A DNA stretch of 64,000 nt from Streptomyces longispororuber (GTDB taxonomy: Bacteria > Actinomycetota > Actinomycetes > Streptomycetales > Streptomycetaceae), in contig NZ_JAMOLN010000004.1 of assembly GCF_024448165.1 (NCBI RefSeq), forward strand, positions 51,667 through 115,666, in the 5' to 3' direction. Position 1 is the first letter of the stretch, and each line of letters opens with the position of its first letter. The translations under genes were made by a program, and so were the position numbers. Under the pieces are notes generated by a model that saw nothing but the letters and a program-made list of their open reading frames with translations, ran no database searches and was not told where the DNA came from. Below, piece by piece: positions 40,077-49,104 of the stretch.

Positions 40077-42839
40077 TCACACGTGCTGGTCCGCCGGCAG
40101 CCTCCCCAGGGCGTCGCGCAGCGCGGCCCGCGAGGTGATGCCGAGCTTGGGGAACACGCGGTACAGATGGGAGCTGACCGTGCGCGGCGACAGGTGCATC
40201 CGCGCCCCGATCTCCTTGTTGGTGAGGCCGCCGGCCGCGAGGTCCGCGATGCGGCGCTCCTGCCAGGTGAGTTCGGTCAGCTGGGTGGCCCCGCTGGGCG
40301 TGGGCGTGCCGGTGGCGCGGAGCTCGGCGAGGGCGCGTTCGGTCCAGGGCGGTGTGCCCAGGCGCTCGAACGTCTCGGCGGCGGCGGTCAGCGGGACGCG
40401 GGCCGCCTTGCGGTCGTGGGTGTGGCGCAGGTGGATGCCGTGGGCGAGCCGGATACGGGCGAGCTCGAACGGGAATCCGGCCGCGGACGGCAGCGCCTCG
40501 GCCCGCCGGAAGTGGTCCTCCGCCTCGCCGGGGTCGGTCGCGGTGAGCGCGAGCGCGCCCTCGGTGACGAGCGCGAGGCGCGGCGACACGGCGGGCAGCC
40601 CGGCGTCGCGAGCGGCGACGGCATGCCGGCGGGCCTGTTCGGTGCGGCCGGTGTGCAGGGCCGCTTCGACCAGGTCGAGGAGGGTGCGGGGGGCCTGGTG
40701 CGCGTAGGCGGCGAACGTGCCGGGCGGGGTGATGCCGATGGCGTGCAGGTACGCCGCTTCGTAGTCGCCGTCGGCGAGCGCGGCCGTGGTGCCGATGGCG
40801 TCGGCGATCTGGGTGAGGAAGCCGACCCCGCGCGGCCGCGCCCACGCGTCGACGCCGGCCTGGAGCTCGCGCGCGTCGTCGCCGCGGCCGCGCAGGGCGG
40901 CCACCAGTCCCAGGTACGCGCGCGTGTGCTGGGCGAACAGCACGTTGCCGTGGGAGGTGGTGACCTCCAGGTTGCGCTGCCCGGTGCGCTCGGCGTCGTC
41001 CCACTCACCGGCCGCCATCTGGTCGAGCATGATGTGGTGCAGCATGGTCATGCCCGTCGACACGGCGCCCGTCTCCACCTCCCGGTCGACGACGCGCTGG
41101 AAGCGCGGGCGGTACGGGCCGAGCATGTCCACGTGGTAGGCGGCGGCGCCCAGGCGGGTGATGTCCCACGGTTCGTGGTCGCGCAGTTCGGCGAAGGCGC
41201 GCTCCACCCGTTCCCGTACGCCGGCGCCCCGCTGGACGACGTCGCCCCACGCGTCCTCGTAGATCCGCGAGTTCGGGGGCACCAGGTCGCCGAGCGAGCC
41301 GAGGAGTTCGTGCGTGCGCTGCCAGGCGGCGGCGTCGCCCGTGTACTGGCTGATGGCGAGGAGCAGGTTCACCAGCCGGGTCAGCACGTCGTTCGGTTCG
41401 GTCACGCCGGCGTCCCGGGCGGTCTCGATCGCCGCGTGCACCTGGTGGTGGGAGGCCCGTACGTCGCCGTCCTCGTACAGCGCGACGTAGGCCGACGCGA
41501 TCACCGCCGCCGGGGACTCGGCGGAGCCGCCCACCGCGTCGTGGTGGACCAACTGCCGTGCCTTGTCGAGGAGTCCGGCGTGCGAGGCGATGAACGCGGC
41601 GTCCTCCAGCCGGCGGGCCCGCAGATCGCGGCCCGGGCTGAGCTCGGCGGCCCGGGTCAGCCAGGCCACGGCCGCCCGCGAGCCGCCGCGCCGGGTCGCG
41701 GAGTCCGCGGCGGCCTCCAGGACGGCGGCGACCTCCTCGTCCGGGTCGACGGTCGCCGCCGCCAGGTGCACGGCGTGCCGCTCCAGGTCGTCGCGGTGCA
41801 CCCCGGCCAGGACCAAGTGGGCCGCGCGCCGTTCGTTCGGCGTCGACATCTGCACGACGGTCGAGCGCACCAGGGGGTGCCGGAAGACGAAGTCGCCGGA
41901 GAGCGGATCCAGGTCCAGCAGGCCGCGGGCCGCCGCCTCGTCGACGCCCGTCATGCGGTGGCGGCCGCGGCCGGTCGCCGTCCCTGCCCCGCCGCCGTCC
42001 AGGGCGCCGCGCAGCAACTCCCCGCGCACGGCGCCGTCGAGCGCCGCGATGCGGGCGCCGTACACCTGCTGCAGGCGCTGCGGCAGCGGGGTGCCCGTGT
42101 AACCGCCGGGCAGCGCCGCTTCGTCGTCCGCCGTCAGGGCGCTGCGCTGCACGTGGGGCGGGAGTTCCAGCAGGGCGAGGGGGTTTCCCTGCGCCTCGGC
42201 CAGGACGCGGGCGCGGATCTTCGGGGCGAGGCCCGGGTGGCGCAGGTCGAGGAGGCGCTGCGCGGCCTCGTCCGTGAGCGTGGTCACCGGCAGCCGGGGC
42301 AGCGCGGCCGTGTCGAAGCCCGAGGGCACGTCGGAGCGGAGGCCGACGGTGAGGCGCACCGAGCTGCCGGTGAGCCGGCGGCCCACGAAGCCGCACACCT
42401 CGGTGCTCGACGTGTCGAGCCACTGGCCGTCGTCGAGGACCAGGAGCAGGGGCTGCTCGGACGCGGCGAGCGACAGCAGGTCGAGGACGGCGATGCCGAG
42501 CGTCATGACCGACGGGGGAGTGCCCCCGCTCCGGCCGAAGACCACGTCGAACACCCCGCGCTGGCCCTCGTCCAGCCGGTCGATGCTGGGCAGCAGCGGG
42601 TAGAGGAACTGGTGCAGTCCGGCGTACGGCAGCTCCGACTCGGCCTCGACGCCCGCCGCCCTGATCACCTTGTGGTCCTCGTCCCCGGCCAGCCGGGCGA
42701 CGTGGTCGAGCAGGGCGCTCTTGCCCACGCCCGTCTCGCCCCGCAGGACGAGGGCCTGGGAGCCGGCGCCCCGTACGAAGTCGGACAGCACCTCCTGCTC
42801 GTGCTCGCGCCCCACCATCGACCCGTCGAACGACTCCAT
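40077..42839 (-). CDS. LAL-type LuxR-family regulator 2 (ATPase + HTH)
   Basis: The 920-residue protein has Walker A GETGVGKS (residues 34-41), Walker B LLLVLDD (about 130), a long helical sensor region and a C-terminal LuxR helix-turn-helix (about 855-912, LTWQERRIADLAAGGLTNKEIGARM). It aligns along its length with LAL 1 by eye, so the two are paralogues of the same subfamily. GGGGGGA precedes the ATG. CACATGTG lies about 105 bp upstream (42944-42951). It is divergent from nothing and convergent with the VNDVP hydrolase. Likely a pathway activator; the target is unknown. Confidence 0.93.
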   Translation of the reverse strand: MESFDGSMVGREHEQEVLSDFVRGAGSQALVLRGETGVGKSALLDHVARLAGDEDHKVIRAAGVEAESELPYAGLHQFLYPLLPSIDRLDEGQRGVFDVVFGRSGGTPPSVMTLGIAVLDLLSLAASEQPLLLVLDDGQWLDTSSTEVCGFVGRRLTGSSVRLTVGLRSDVPSGFDTAALPRLPVTTLTDEAAQRLLDLRHPGLAPKIRARVLAEAQGNPLALLELPPHVQRSALTADDEAALPGGYTGTPLPQRLQQVYGARIAALDGAVRGELLRGALDGGGAGTATGRGRHRMTGVDEAAARGLLDLDPLSGDFVFRHPLVRSTVVQMSTPNERRAAHLVLAGVHRDDLERHAVHLAAATVDPDEEVAAVLEAAADSATRRGGSRAAVAWLTRAAELSPGRDLRARRLEDAAFIASHAGLLDKARQLVHHDAVGGSAESPAAVIASAYVALYEDGDVRASHHQVHAAIETARDAGVTEPNDVLTRLVNLLLAISQYTGDAAAWQRTHELLGSLGDLVPPNSRIYEDAWGDVVQRGAGVRERVERAFAELRDHEPWDITRLGAAAYHVDMLGPYRPRFQRVVDREVETGAVSTGMTMLHHIMLDQMAAGEWDDAERTGQRNLEVTTSHGNVLFAQHTRAYLGLVAALRGRGDDARELQAGVDAWARPRGVGFLTQIADAIGTTAALADGDYEAAYLHAIGITPPGTFAAYAHQAPRTLLDLVEAALHTGRTEQARRHAVAARDAGLPAVSPRLALVTEGALALTATDPGEAEDHFRRAEALPSAAGFPFELARIRLAHGIHLRHTHDRKAARVPLTAAAETFERLGTPPWTERALAELRATGTPTPSGATQLTELTWQERRIADLAAGGLTNKEIGARMHLSPRTVSSHLYRVFPKLGITSRAALRDALGRLPADQHV

Positions 42840-43343
42840 CGTCCCCCCACATCCTTCCCCGCTGGAGGAGAGCGCCCCGAGATGTGTCGGGGTCACCCGT
42901 ACCGAATGCGCCAAGCGCAGTGGGTGTGCATACCCCGGCCCGGCACATGTGTCCGCGCGGTGTGTCCCCACCCTGCGCAGAAGCCTAGATGCACGCGCAG
43001 GTTTCGTCATTCTGTGTGGCCGAAAAATGCTGCCCGACGTGTGCGACATGTCTCTCGCTCGGGTGTCAACCGTCCCGTCGGCTCACACGTGGACCGGGCC
43101 CGGCCCGGGCGTTCTCCGCGCGCCGTTTCAGGCGGGCGACCCACCGGCCACGGGGTCCGGACGATCCGTCACGCCGCCTCCCACGGCCGGCCGAGGCAGG
43201 CCCGACGCGGCGCGTGGACCCGGCCGCGCCCGCCCCCGGTCCCGTACGGCCCCTGCATGCACCGGAGTGCAGAGGACGCCTCGGACACCTCCTGCCAGGC
43301 CTTCTTCTCCTGTCCGGCCGGGTCCCGGGGGCGGTGGCGGGGG
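42840..43343. other. Upstream region of LAL 2
   Basis: This 504-bp gap lies between two leftward genes. It contains CACATGTG at 42944-42951, further GTGTG-rich boxes (for example TCACACGTG near 43082) and no convincing reading frame. It probably carries the LAL 2 promoter and the end of the SDR transcript. Confidence 0.5.
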
Positions 43344-44201
43344 TCAGAGCACCGCGTGCTCGGCGGCCCCCGGGAAGTCCGTGCTGTACGCCAGCTCGCT
43401 GCCGGCCTCGAACTCGGCCTTCAGCAGGTCGAGCTTGACGCCGATCCGCCGCTGCGCGTCGCTGCCGAGCACGACCCAGTGGGGCGGCTGCGCGGCGGTC
43501 ACGGCCTGCTGGATTGCCACCGCGGCGCGCGCCGGGTCACCGGGGAACATCTCAGGGGTCAGGCTGCCCATCATGGCGCGGAAGCCGCCGGCCGTGGCGG
43601 CGTAGTCCTCGATGGTGTCGCCGGACGCCCGCGTCCGGTTCTCGATGCCGGTACGGAAGGAACCCGGCTGAATGATCATCGCGTGCAGGCCGATGGGCTC
43701 GATCTCCTGCCACAGAGCCTCGGTGAAGCCCTCCAGCGCGAACTTGCTCGCCGAGTAGTAGCCGTTCGCCGGAAGGCTTGCGAGACCGTCCATGGACGAG
43801 ACGTTGACGACGGTGCCGCTGCGGCGGGCCCGCATGCCGGGCAGCACCGCGCGGGTGAGGGCCACCGCGCCGAAGAAGTTGACCTCGAACAGCCGGCGGT
43901 AGTCGCTCTCCCGCTGCTCCTCCAGGGCGCCGATGAAGTCGATCGCGGCGTTGTTGACCAGGACGTCGATGCCGCCGAACCGCTCCTCCGCGGCGCGGAC
44001 CGCGGCCTCGCGGTCCGCGGGGTCGGTGACGTCGAGCTTCACGGCGAGCGCGGTCCGCGGGTGGCGCGCGGCCAGTTCGGTGGTGGCCTGCGTCGAGCTG
44101 GCGGTCGCGACCACCTGCTCGCCCTGGTCCAGCAGGTGTTCGGCGAGGGCCTTGCCGAGGCCACTGGACGCGCCGGTGATGAGCCAGGTCTTGCGGGACA
44201 T
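43344..44201 (-). CDS. Short-chain dehydrogenase/reductase 1
   Basis: The 285-residue enzyme is a classical SDR: cofactor motif TGASSGLG near the N-terminus, NNAA after strand 4, catalytic Ser in VNVSSMDG, and YSASK with the Tyr-Lys pair. It should oxidise or reduce an alcohol/ketone with NAD(P)(H) in the cytoplasm. AAAGGAG precedes the ATG. It follows SDR 2 on the same strand after 106 bp that contain a 16-bp tandem repeat. The two share length and layout and are paralogues, likely expressed together. The substrate is unknown. Confidence 0.92.
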   Translation of the reverse strand: MSRKTWLITGASSGLGKALAEHLLDQGEQVVATASSTQATTELAARHPRTALAVKLDVTDPADREAAVRAAEERFGGIDVLVNNAAIDFIGALEEQRESDYRRLFEVNFFGAVALTRAVLPGMRARRSGTVVNVSSMDGLASLPANGYYSASKFALEGFTEALWQEIEPIGLHAMIIQPGSFRTGIENRTRASGDTIEDYAATAGGFRAMMGSLTPEMFPGDPARAAVAIQQAVTAAQPPHWVVLGSDAQRRIGVKLDLLKAEFEAGSELAYSTDFPGAAEHAVL

Positions 44202-44311
44202 ACGGGTCTCCTTTGAACGGGTTCGAGCGAGGGGTGAGTGCGGTGAGGTGGGAAGGCGGTTGTGCGGGAAGGCGGTTACGCAGGAAAGGGCCTGCGCAGG
44301 AAAGGGCCTAC
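44202..44311. repeat. Four-unit degenerate 16-bp tandem repeat (44248-44311)
   Basis: Units starting at 44248, 44264, 44280 and 44296 are pairwise near-identical: two contain GGGAAGGCGGTT and two contain AGGAAAGGGCCT. The last unit includes the TAG stop codon of the leftward SDR 2. The rest of the gap before SDR 1 is ordinary. Confidence 0.85.
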
Positions 44312-45141
44312 GCCGGGAAGTCGGCCGCGCCGCTGGCCTCCGCCCACTTCCGCGTCTCCGCGGCACGGGCGTCGCCGGCCTCCAGGGCCATGGCCACGGC
44401 CTGGGCGCCGAGCAGGAGCCGTCGCGGCGGGTCGTCGTGGCGTGCGACGTCGAGGAGGACCTGGGCGGCGCGGGCCGGATCGCCGGGCTGGGTGGCGCTG
44501 TTCGCCGCCCGGTAGGCGTTCATGGCGCCGACGGTCTCCTCGTAGTCGGGCCCCACGGCGTGCAGTTCCATCGAGGAGCCCTGCCAGTCCGTGCGGAACG
44601 CGCCCGGTTCCACGATGACGACCCGGACGCCGAACGGCGCGACCTCGGTGGCCAGGACCTCGGAGAAGCCCTCCACCGCGAACTTCGCGCTCTGGTAGGC
44701 GCCCATGCCCGCCGTGCCGCCCACCCGGCCACCGAGCGAGGAGAACTGCAGGAACGTCCCCGAGCGCTGTGCGCGCAGCACTGGCAGGGCGGCCCGGGTG
44801 ACGTTCACGACGCCGAAGAAGTTCGCCTCGAACTGGGCTCGGAAGTCGTCCTCGGTCATCTCCTCGATGGGGGCGCTGTTGGCGTAGCCGGCATTGTTCA
44901 CGACCACGTCGAGACCGCCGAAGACGTCCACGGCGACCTGCACGGCACGCTGCGCGGCGGCGGGGTCGGTGACGTCGAGGGCGACGGTCCGCACCCGGTC
45001 CCCGTGCAGCGGGACCAGGTCGGCGAGCTGCTCCGGGCGGCGCGCCGTCGCCACCAGCCGGTCACCGCCCGCCAGTACGGCTTCCGCCAGGGCGCGCCCG
45101 AACCCCCGGGAGGCGCCAGTGATCAACCACGTACGAGTCAT
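44308..45141 (-). CDS. Short-chain dehydrogenase/reductase 2
   Basis: The 277-residue protein has SDR motifs TGASRGFG, NNAGY, a Ser in QFSSLGG and YQSAK. GAAGGA precedes the ATG. It resembles SDR 1, which lies downstream on the same strand. CACATGTG (45179-45186) lies 38 bp upstream of the start, close enough to overlap the promoter or leader. Its 3' end runs into the 16-bp repeat, so its C-terminal residues may have been changed by repeat expansion. The substrate is unknown. Confidence 0.92.
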   Translation of the reverse strand: MTRTWLITGASRGFGRALAEAVLAGGDRLVATARRPEQLADLVPLHGDRVRTVALDVTDPAAAQRAVQVAVDVFGGLDVVVNNAGYANSAPIEEMTEDDFRAQFEANFFGVVNVTRAALPVLRAQRSGTFLQFSSLGGRVGGTAGMGAYQSAKFAVEGFSEVLATEVAPFGVRVVIVEPGAFRTDWQGSSMELHAVGPDYEETVGAMNAYRAANSATQPGDPARAAQVLLDVARHDDPPRRLLLGAQAVAMALEAGDARAAETRKWAEASGAADFPA

Positions 45142-45612
45142 GCTGAATCCTTCGTCGATGCCGGACGACGAGGCGCCGCACATGTGTGAGCGGGGCGTCC
45201 GGTGCAGTGACTTCACTGTCGCCGTGAACGCCGGGCGACGCCTCCGTCGTTCTACTGCCGACCGTGCCGGGTCCGTACGCCGACGAAAGCGCCGGAGCCA
45301 CGCGGACTGAGTCATACGTATGCCGACCGACGCCGGACGCCGGAGGCCCGGCTCTGCTCGGCTCGGCTCAGCAGGGAGGATCGCGCCGCGCACCACGGTT
45401 CGTAACGCGCCCGGTCGCACGTTCCGAACATTGTCGGGGTCACGTCACCGACCGGTGCGGCTTCCGCACAGGGCTGGGCCAGGACCGCGGACCTTGCCAT
45501 CGTGAGGTCGCACCAGGAGCCGCAGACGGCGACTGGGGGACGTCCAGCACGTCGCGTCCCGGTTGGCCCACCAGGGCCGGCGAGCCACGACACACGGGAA
45601 TTCGGGGGAATC
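45142..45612. other. Divergent promoter region between SDR 2 and the NlpC/P60-like gene
   Basis: The 471-bp gap holds CACATGTG (45179-45186) and a 10-bp palindrome CATACGTATG (45313-45322). I see no gene in it. Confidence 0.5.
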
Positions 45613-46722
45613 ATGTCTCTTCGCAACAGGCTCACTCGCCGCGCGCAGATCACTCTCATCGGCGTCGCCGCCGGAGGCGTCGCGGCCGCCGCGATCGCCG
45701 TCGTCCCGTCGATCGCCGACAGCGACTCGTCGGGACCGACGACGATCGACGTCCAGAAGGCGGCCGCCTACGGGCCCGAGCCCGAGGCCGACAGCAAGCT
45801 CGTCACCCAGACCAGCGAGCTGGCGTCGATGGCCACGGCCAGCCTCTCGCGCGACACGATGATCAACCGGGCCCGCACCTGGCTCACCGCCAACAACGGC
45901 GGCCCGGTGCCCTACAGCATGGAGCGCAACTGGAAGGACGGCTACCGCCAGGACTGCTCCGGCTACGTCTCCATGGCGCTCGGACTGGGCAAGCCGGGCC
46001 TGAACACCGTCGGCCTCGCCGACTCCCGCAACGGAGTCACCAAGCGTCTCGGCAGCGTGAGCCAGCTCCTCAAGGGCGACCTGCTGATCGACTACAGCAC
46101 CAGTGACGGCGACTTCCGCCACGTGGTGATCTTCGAGAAGTGGGCCAACGCCTCGCACAGCGCCTACTGGGCGTACGAGCAGCGCGGCACGTACGGCACG
46201 ACGCACCGCCAGCTCAAGTACGGGATCGGCAGCGACAACTACGACCCCTTCCGCCCGGTCAAGCTCAGCGGTGGCGGCACCGGTGGCGGTGGCGGCGGGC
46301 AGGTCCCGGCGCCGAGCGCCTCCTGGCCGATCCTGAAGAGCGGCTCCAAGGGCGCGGACGTGCGCTCCGCCCAGCAACTGCTGGCCGCGCAGGGCTACTC
46401 GCTCACGGCGGACGGCAGCTTCGGCCCCAACACCCGTGCCGCGGTCCTCAAGTTCCAGAAGTCCCGGTCCCTGACCGCCGACGGCGTCATCGGCCCCAAC
46501 ACCTGGTCCAAGCTGGTGAAGACGGTCAGGTCCGGCTCCTCCGGCCAGGCGGTGAAGGCGGCCCAGACGCAGCTCAACGTGTACGGCTACGGCCTCAAGG
46601 TCGACGGCGCGTTCGGCGCGAACACCAAGTCCGCGACGACCGCCTTCCAGAAGAAGCACGGCCTCCAGGTCGACGGCGTCGTCGGCCCGCAGACCTGGCG
46701 CGCCCTGCTGGGCACCCGCTGA
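45613..46722 (+). CDS. Secreted NlpC/P60-like protein with two peptidoglycan-binding domains
   Basis: The 369-residue protein starts with a basic segment and a hydrophobic stretch (about residues 12-33), a signal peptide or anchor. An NlpC/P60-like segment follows, with DCSGYVSMA (C115) and DFRHVVIFE (H170), the expected Cys-His pair of a cell-wall endopeptidase. A Gly-rich linker (about 225-235) leads to two PG_binding_1 repeats (about 243-300 and 305-369), each with a DG.(F/I)G.NT or DGVVGPQTW pattern. It should act outside the membrane on peptidoglycan. GGGGGA precedes the ATG. A strong terminator follows. The Cys-His spacing is short for the family, so catalysis is likely but not certain. 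Confidence 0.88.
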   Translation: MSLRNRLTRRAQITLIGVAAGGVAAAAIAVVPSIADSDSSGPTTIDVQKAAAYGPEPEADSKLVTQTSELASMATASLSRDTMINRARTWLTANNGGPVPYSMERNWKDGYRQDCSGYVSMALGLGKPGLNTVGLADSRNGVTKRLGSVSQLLKGDLLIDYSTSDGDFRHVVIFEKWANASHSAYWAYEQRGTYGTTHRQLKYGIGSDNYDPFRPVKLSGGGTGGGGGGQVPAPSASWPILKSGSKGADVRSAQQLLAAQGYSLTADGSFGPNTRAAVLKFQKSRSLTADGVIGPNTWSKLVKTVRSGSSGQAVKAAQTQLNVYGYGLKVDGAFGANTKSATTAFQKKHGLQVDGVVGPQTWRALLGTR

Positions 46723-46746
46723 CCCGAACGACGGTCCCGGCGACCG

Positions 46747-46801
46747 GACGACGGCGCTCCTTCCCCCGCGTACCGGCTGGTGGGGAAGGAGCGCCGTCGT
46801 C
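46747..46801. terminator. Bidirectional terminator, 20-bp stem
   Basis: Perfect 20-bp arms (46747-46766 and 46782-46801) flank a 15-base loop between the rightward NlpC/P60-like gene and the leftward small membrane protein gene. Confidence 0.88.
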
Positions 46802-46838
46802 GTCATCGGCGGCGGCGAACGCGTACGGCCCGAGAGGT

Positions 46839-47189
46839 CTACTCGGGGGCGGCCGTTGCCCGCTGGTGCCGGCGGACGCGCCGCGTCATGACGACACCGG
46901 GGATGCCGAGGGCCAGGAGGACCGGGACGGCGGCGGCGATCCCGAACCAGAGGAAGAGGGCGAGATAGCCGGACGCGGCGTTCTCGGTGTCCGCGTCCGC
47001 GTGCACGAGGAGGACGACACTGGCCACGAGGGCGACCGCCATGAGGCTCGCGACGACGATCGCGAGCGCCAGCAGAACGCGGGCCCACCGCCGATAGCCG
47101 GTGCTGACCTCCGGGACCGGTGGCGGCGGGTACCAGCCGGGCGGTGCGGGCATCGGCACCGGGCGGCGGGGTGGCCATTGATCGGACAT
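46839..47189 (-). CDS. Small proline-rich two-TM membrane protein
   Basis: The 116-residue protein has a Pro-rich N-terminus (PPGWYPPPP), two hydrophobic helices (about 37-62 and 73-100) and a basic tail (RRVRRHQR). The layout matches many small actinobacterial membrane proteins of unknown function. The ATG is at 47189. It lies 64 bp after the leftward 229-residue protein gene and may be its operon partner. Confidence 0.75.
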   Translation of the reverse strand: MSDQWPPRRPVPMPAPPGWYPPPPVPEVSTGYRRWARVLLALAIVVASLMAVALVASVVLLVHADADTENAASGYLALFLWFGIAAAVPVLLALGIPGVVMTRRVRRHQRATAAPE

Positions 47190-47253
47190 GAGGCCCAGTT
47201 CTACTGTGCCCGGCCCCGGAACACCACCCGCGCTCCCGGGCGGGAGCCGCCGG

Positions 47254-47943
47254 TCACCCCTTCGTCTTGTCCCACGACCCGCTGTTGAAGCTGCGCAGCA
47301 GGGCGATCAGCGCGGCGCCGAGCCGCCAGTCCACGCCGGGCGCGTGCAGGTGCAGCTTGTCGCCGCCGGACCTGAACTCCAGCGGGACCTGTCCGTGCGC
47401 ACGCCACCTGATGCGCCGCGGGGCGCGTGCGAGGCCGCCCTCGTTGCCCGGAACGCTGTCGAAGACGGAGAACACGAGGACCAGGACCATGAAGGGCAGC
47501 GCCAGCCACCACAACCACCACCACACGATCCGGCCCTTGAGGCCCACCGCGTCGGGGCCGCCGGACTGACTCACGGTCCAGCGGGTGCGCAGCCGCCGGC
47601 CGCGCAGCGCCTTCTCGCGGACGACCGTGCCGATCAACTCCCCTTGCGAGCCCAGGACTTGGAACGTCGCGACGCCGCCGGTGGCCGACCTGGTCACCAC
47701 GGTCGCCACCCGCTCCCGGCGGCGGTCGTCGGACCACAGCGCGAAGTTACGGACTCCGCCGCCCCGGGCCGCGAGATAGGCGGGGACGCCACCCGGCGGC
47801 AGGTCCCGCTCCACGTACACGGCCGAAGGGGCCGGTCCCGAGGTGTCGGCGAAGCTGACCATGGCCGCCACCCTCTCGGGCCCGCGGTCGTCGGCTCTCT
47901 TCATGCTCTTCGGGCCGTTGTACATGGTCAGTACGTTGCTCAT
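47254..47943 (-). CDS. Hypothetical protein with Trp-rich membrane segment
   Basis: The 229-residue protein has a soluble N-terminal beta-rich part (VATVVTR ... FQVLGSQGELIGTVVRE), which resembles LURP/tubby-like folds, then a Trp-rich hydrophobic segment (WWWLWWLALPFMVLVLVF, about 140-160), and a polar C-terminus. AGGAG precedes the ATG. I do not recognise its function. It may be co-transcribed with the small two-TM protein downstream. Confidence 0.75.
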   Translation of the reverse strand: MSNVLTMYNGPKSMKRADDRGPERVAAMVSFADTSGPAPSAVYVERDLPPGGVPAYLAARGGGVRNFALWSDDRRRERVATVVTRSATGGVATFQVLGSQGELIGTVVREKALRGRRLRTRWTVSQSGGPDAVGLKGRIVWWWLWWLALPFMVLVLVFSVFDSVPGNEGGLARAPRRIRWRAHGQVPLEFRSGGDKLHLHAPGVDWRLGAALIALLRSFNSGSWDKTKG

Positions 47944-48002
47944 CCAGGGGGCTCCTCGGCGCGCGGGCGGGTAGGGCGCAAGTCTCGCCCACCCGACCAC
48001 TC

Positions 48003-49031
48003 TCAGACAGCCCCACCCGACGGCCGGGCGATCAGACGCTCGCTCAACTCCCACAGGCGGCGGGCGGAACCGGGGTCGATGGAGTGGGGCGCGACGTCGG
48101 CCGGAACCGTACCCGCGTCCGGAGCGGTGAGGTCGACGGGCCGGGTGTCCTCGTCCAGCGGTGAGATGTCGCTGTTGTTGAGGTAGACGCCGCCGATGCC
48201 GTCGAGCCGGGGACTGGTGGCAGCGAACAGGATGGTCGCCGCGCCCTGCTCGGGCGTCTTCTGCCCACGCTCGGGGGCGATGACCGGCTCGCCGGACGCG
48301 TCGATGAGACCCATGGCTCGCTGCGCGTCCTCACCCACCGACTTGTTGAAGGCGGTGGCGGGCACGATGCCCGGGTGCGGGGCGTAGGCGCGGATGCCGT
48401 CGGCGGCCCAGCGCCGGTCCAGCTCGACGGTGAACAGCACGTTGGCGGTCTTGGACTGCGGGTAGGCGAGGCCGGGGTCGTAGCGGCCGGTGGTGAAGTG
48501 CGGGTCGTCCCAGAGGATGTCGGACATGCGCTGGGCGCCGGAGCTGGTGGTGACGACCCGGGCCCCTCCGGCGGCGCGCAGCGCCGCGTGCAGGCCCAAG
48601 GTCAGCTGGAAGTGGCCGAGGTGGTTCACGGCGAACTGTGCTTCGTAGCCGCGCGCGTCGTGGACGAGGGCGGCGGCGCCGGGGAAGCCCGCGTTGTTGA
48701 CGAGGATGTGCAGCGGGCGGCCGGAGTCCAGGTATCCGGTGACGAAGGCGTCGATCGACTCCGGGTCGAGCAGGTCGAGGCGGCGGACCTCGACGCCCGC
48801 GAGCCCGGCGACCGCCCGCGCGGCACGGTCGGTGTCGCGGGCGCCGACGGTGACCGAGGCGCCCGCGCCGGACAGGGCGCGGGTGGCGACGAGGCCGAGC
48901 CCGGAGTGGCCCCCGGTGACGATCACGTTCTTGCCGGTGAGGTCGATGCCCGCCATGACGTCGGCGGCCGTCGACGACGGGGTGAATCCGGAGGCGATGG
49001 GGCGCTGCTTGTGTGCGGTGATGAGCGTCAT
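48003..49031 (-). CDS. SDR-family oxidoreductase 3 (retinol dehydrogenase-like)
   Basis: The 342-residue protein is a longer SDR with a 30-residue N-terminal extension, TGGHSGLG cofactor motif, NNAGF, catalytic Ser in TTSSGAQ and YPQSK. The WDDPHF insertion before the Tyr is typical of retinol-dehydrogenase/WW-oxidoreductase-like SDRs. It should reduce or oxidise a small hydrophobic alcohol or ketone. It is divergent from an AraC-type regulator gene 73 bp away, which probably controls it. The substrate is unknown. Confidence 0.9.
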   Translation of the reverse strand: MTLITAHKQRPIASGFTPSSTAADVMAGIDLTGKNVIVTGGHSGLGLVATRALSGAGASVTVGARDTDRAARAVAGLAGVEVRRLDLLDPESIDAFVTGYLDSGRPLHILVNNAGFPGAAALVHDARGYEAQFAVNHLGHFQLTLGLHAALRAAGGARVVTTSSGAQRMSDILWDDPHFTTGRYDPGLAYPQSKTANVLFTVELDRRWAADGIRAYAPHPGIVPATAFNKSVGEDAQRAMGLIDASGEPVIAPERGQKTPEQGAATILFAATSPRLDGIGGVYLNNSDISPLDEDTRPVDLTAPDAGTVPADVAPHSIDPGSARRLWELSERLIARPSGGAV

Positions 49032-49104
49032 GTCTTCAGCGTGCGCCACCTCGACCGGACTCTGAATACTTGTAGATCCGGGTTTTCTTCGCGAGAGTAC
49101 AGAC

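Noticed and set aside
45445..47178. 577-codon minus-strand frame antisense to the NlpC/P60-like gene
   Set aside because: It opposes a gene with signal peptide, catalytic Cys/His and two PG-binding domains, and has no domain itself.
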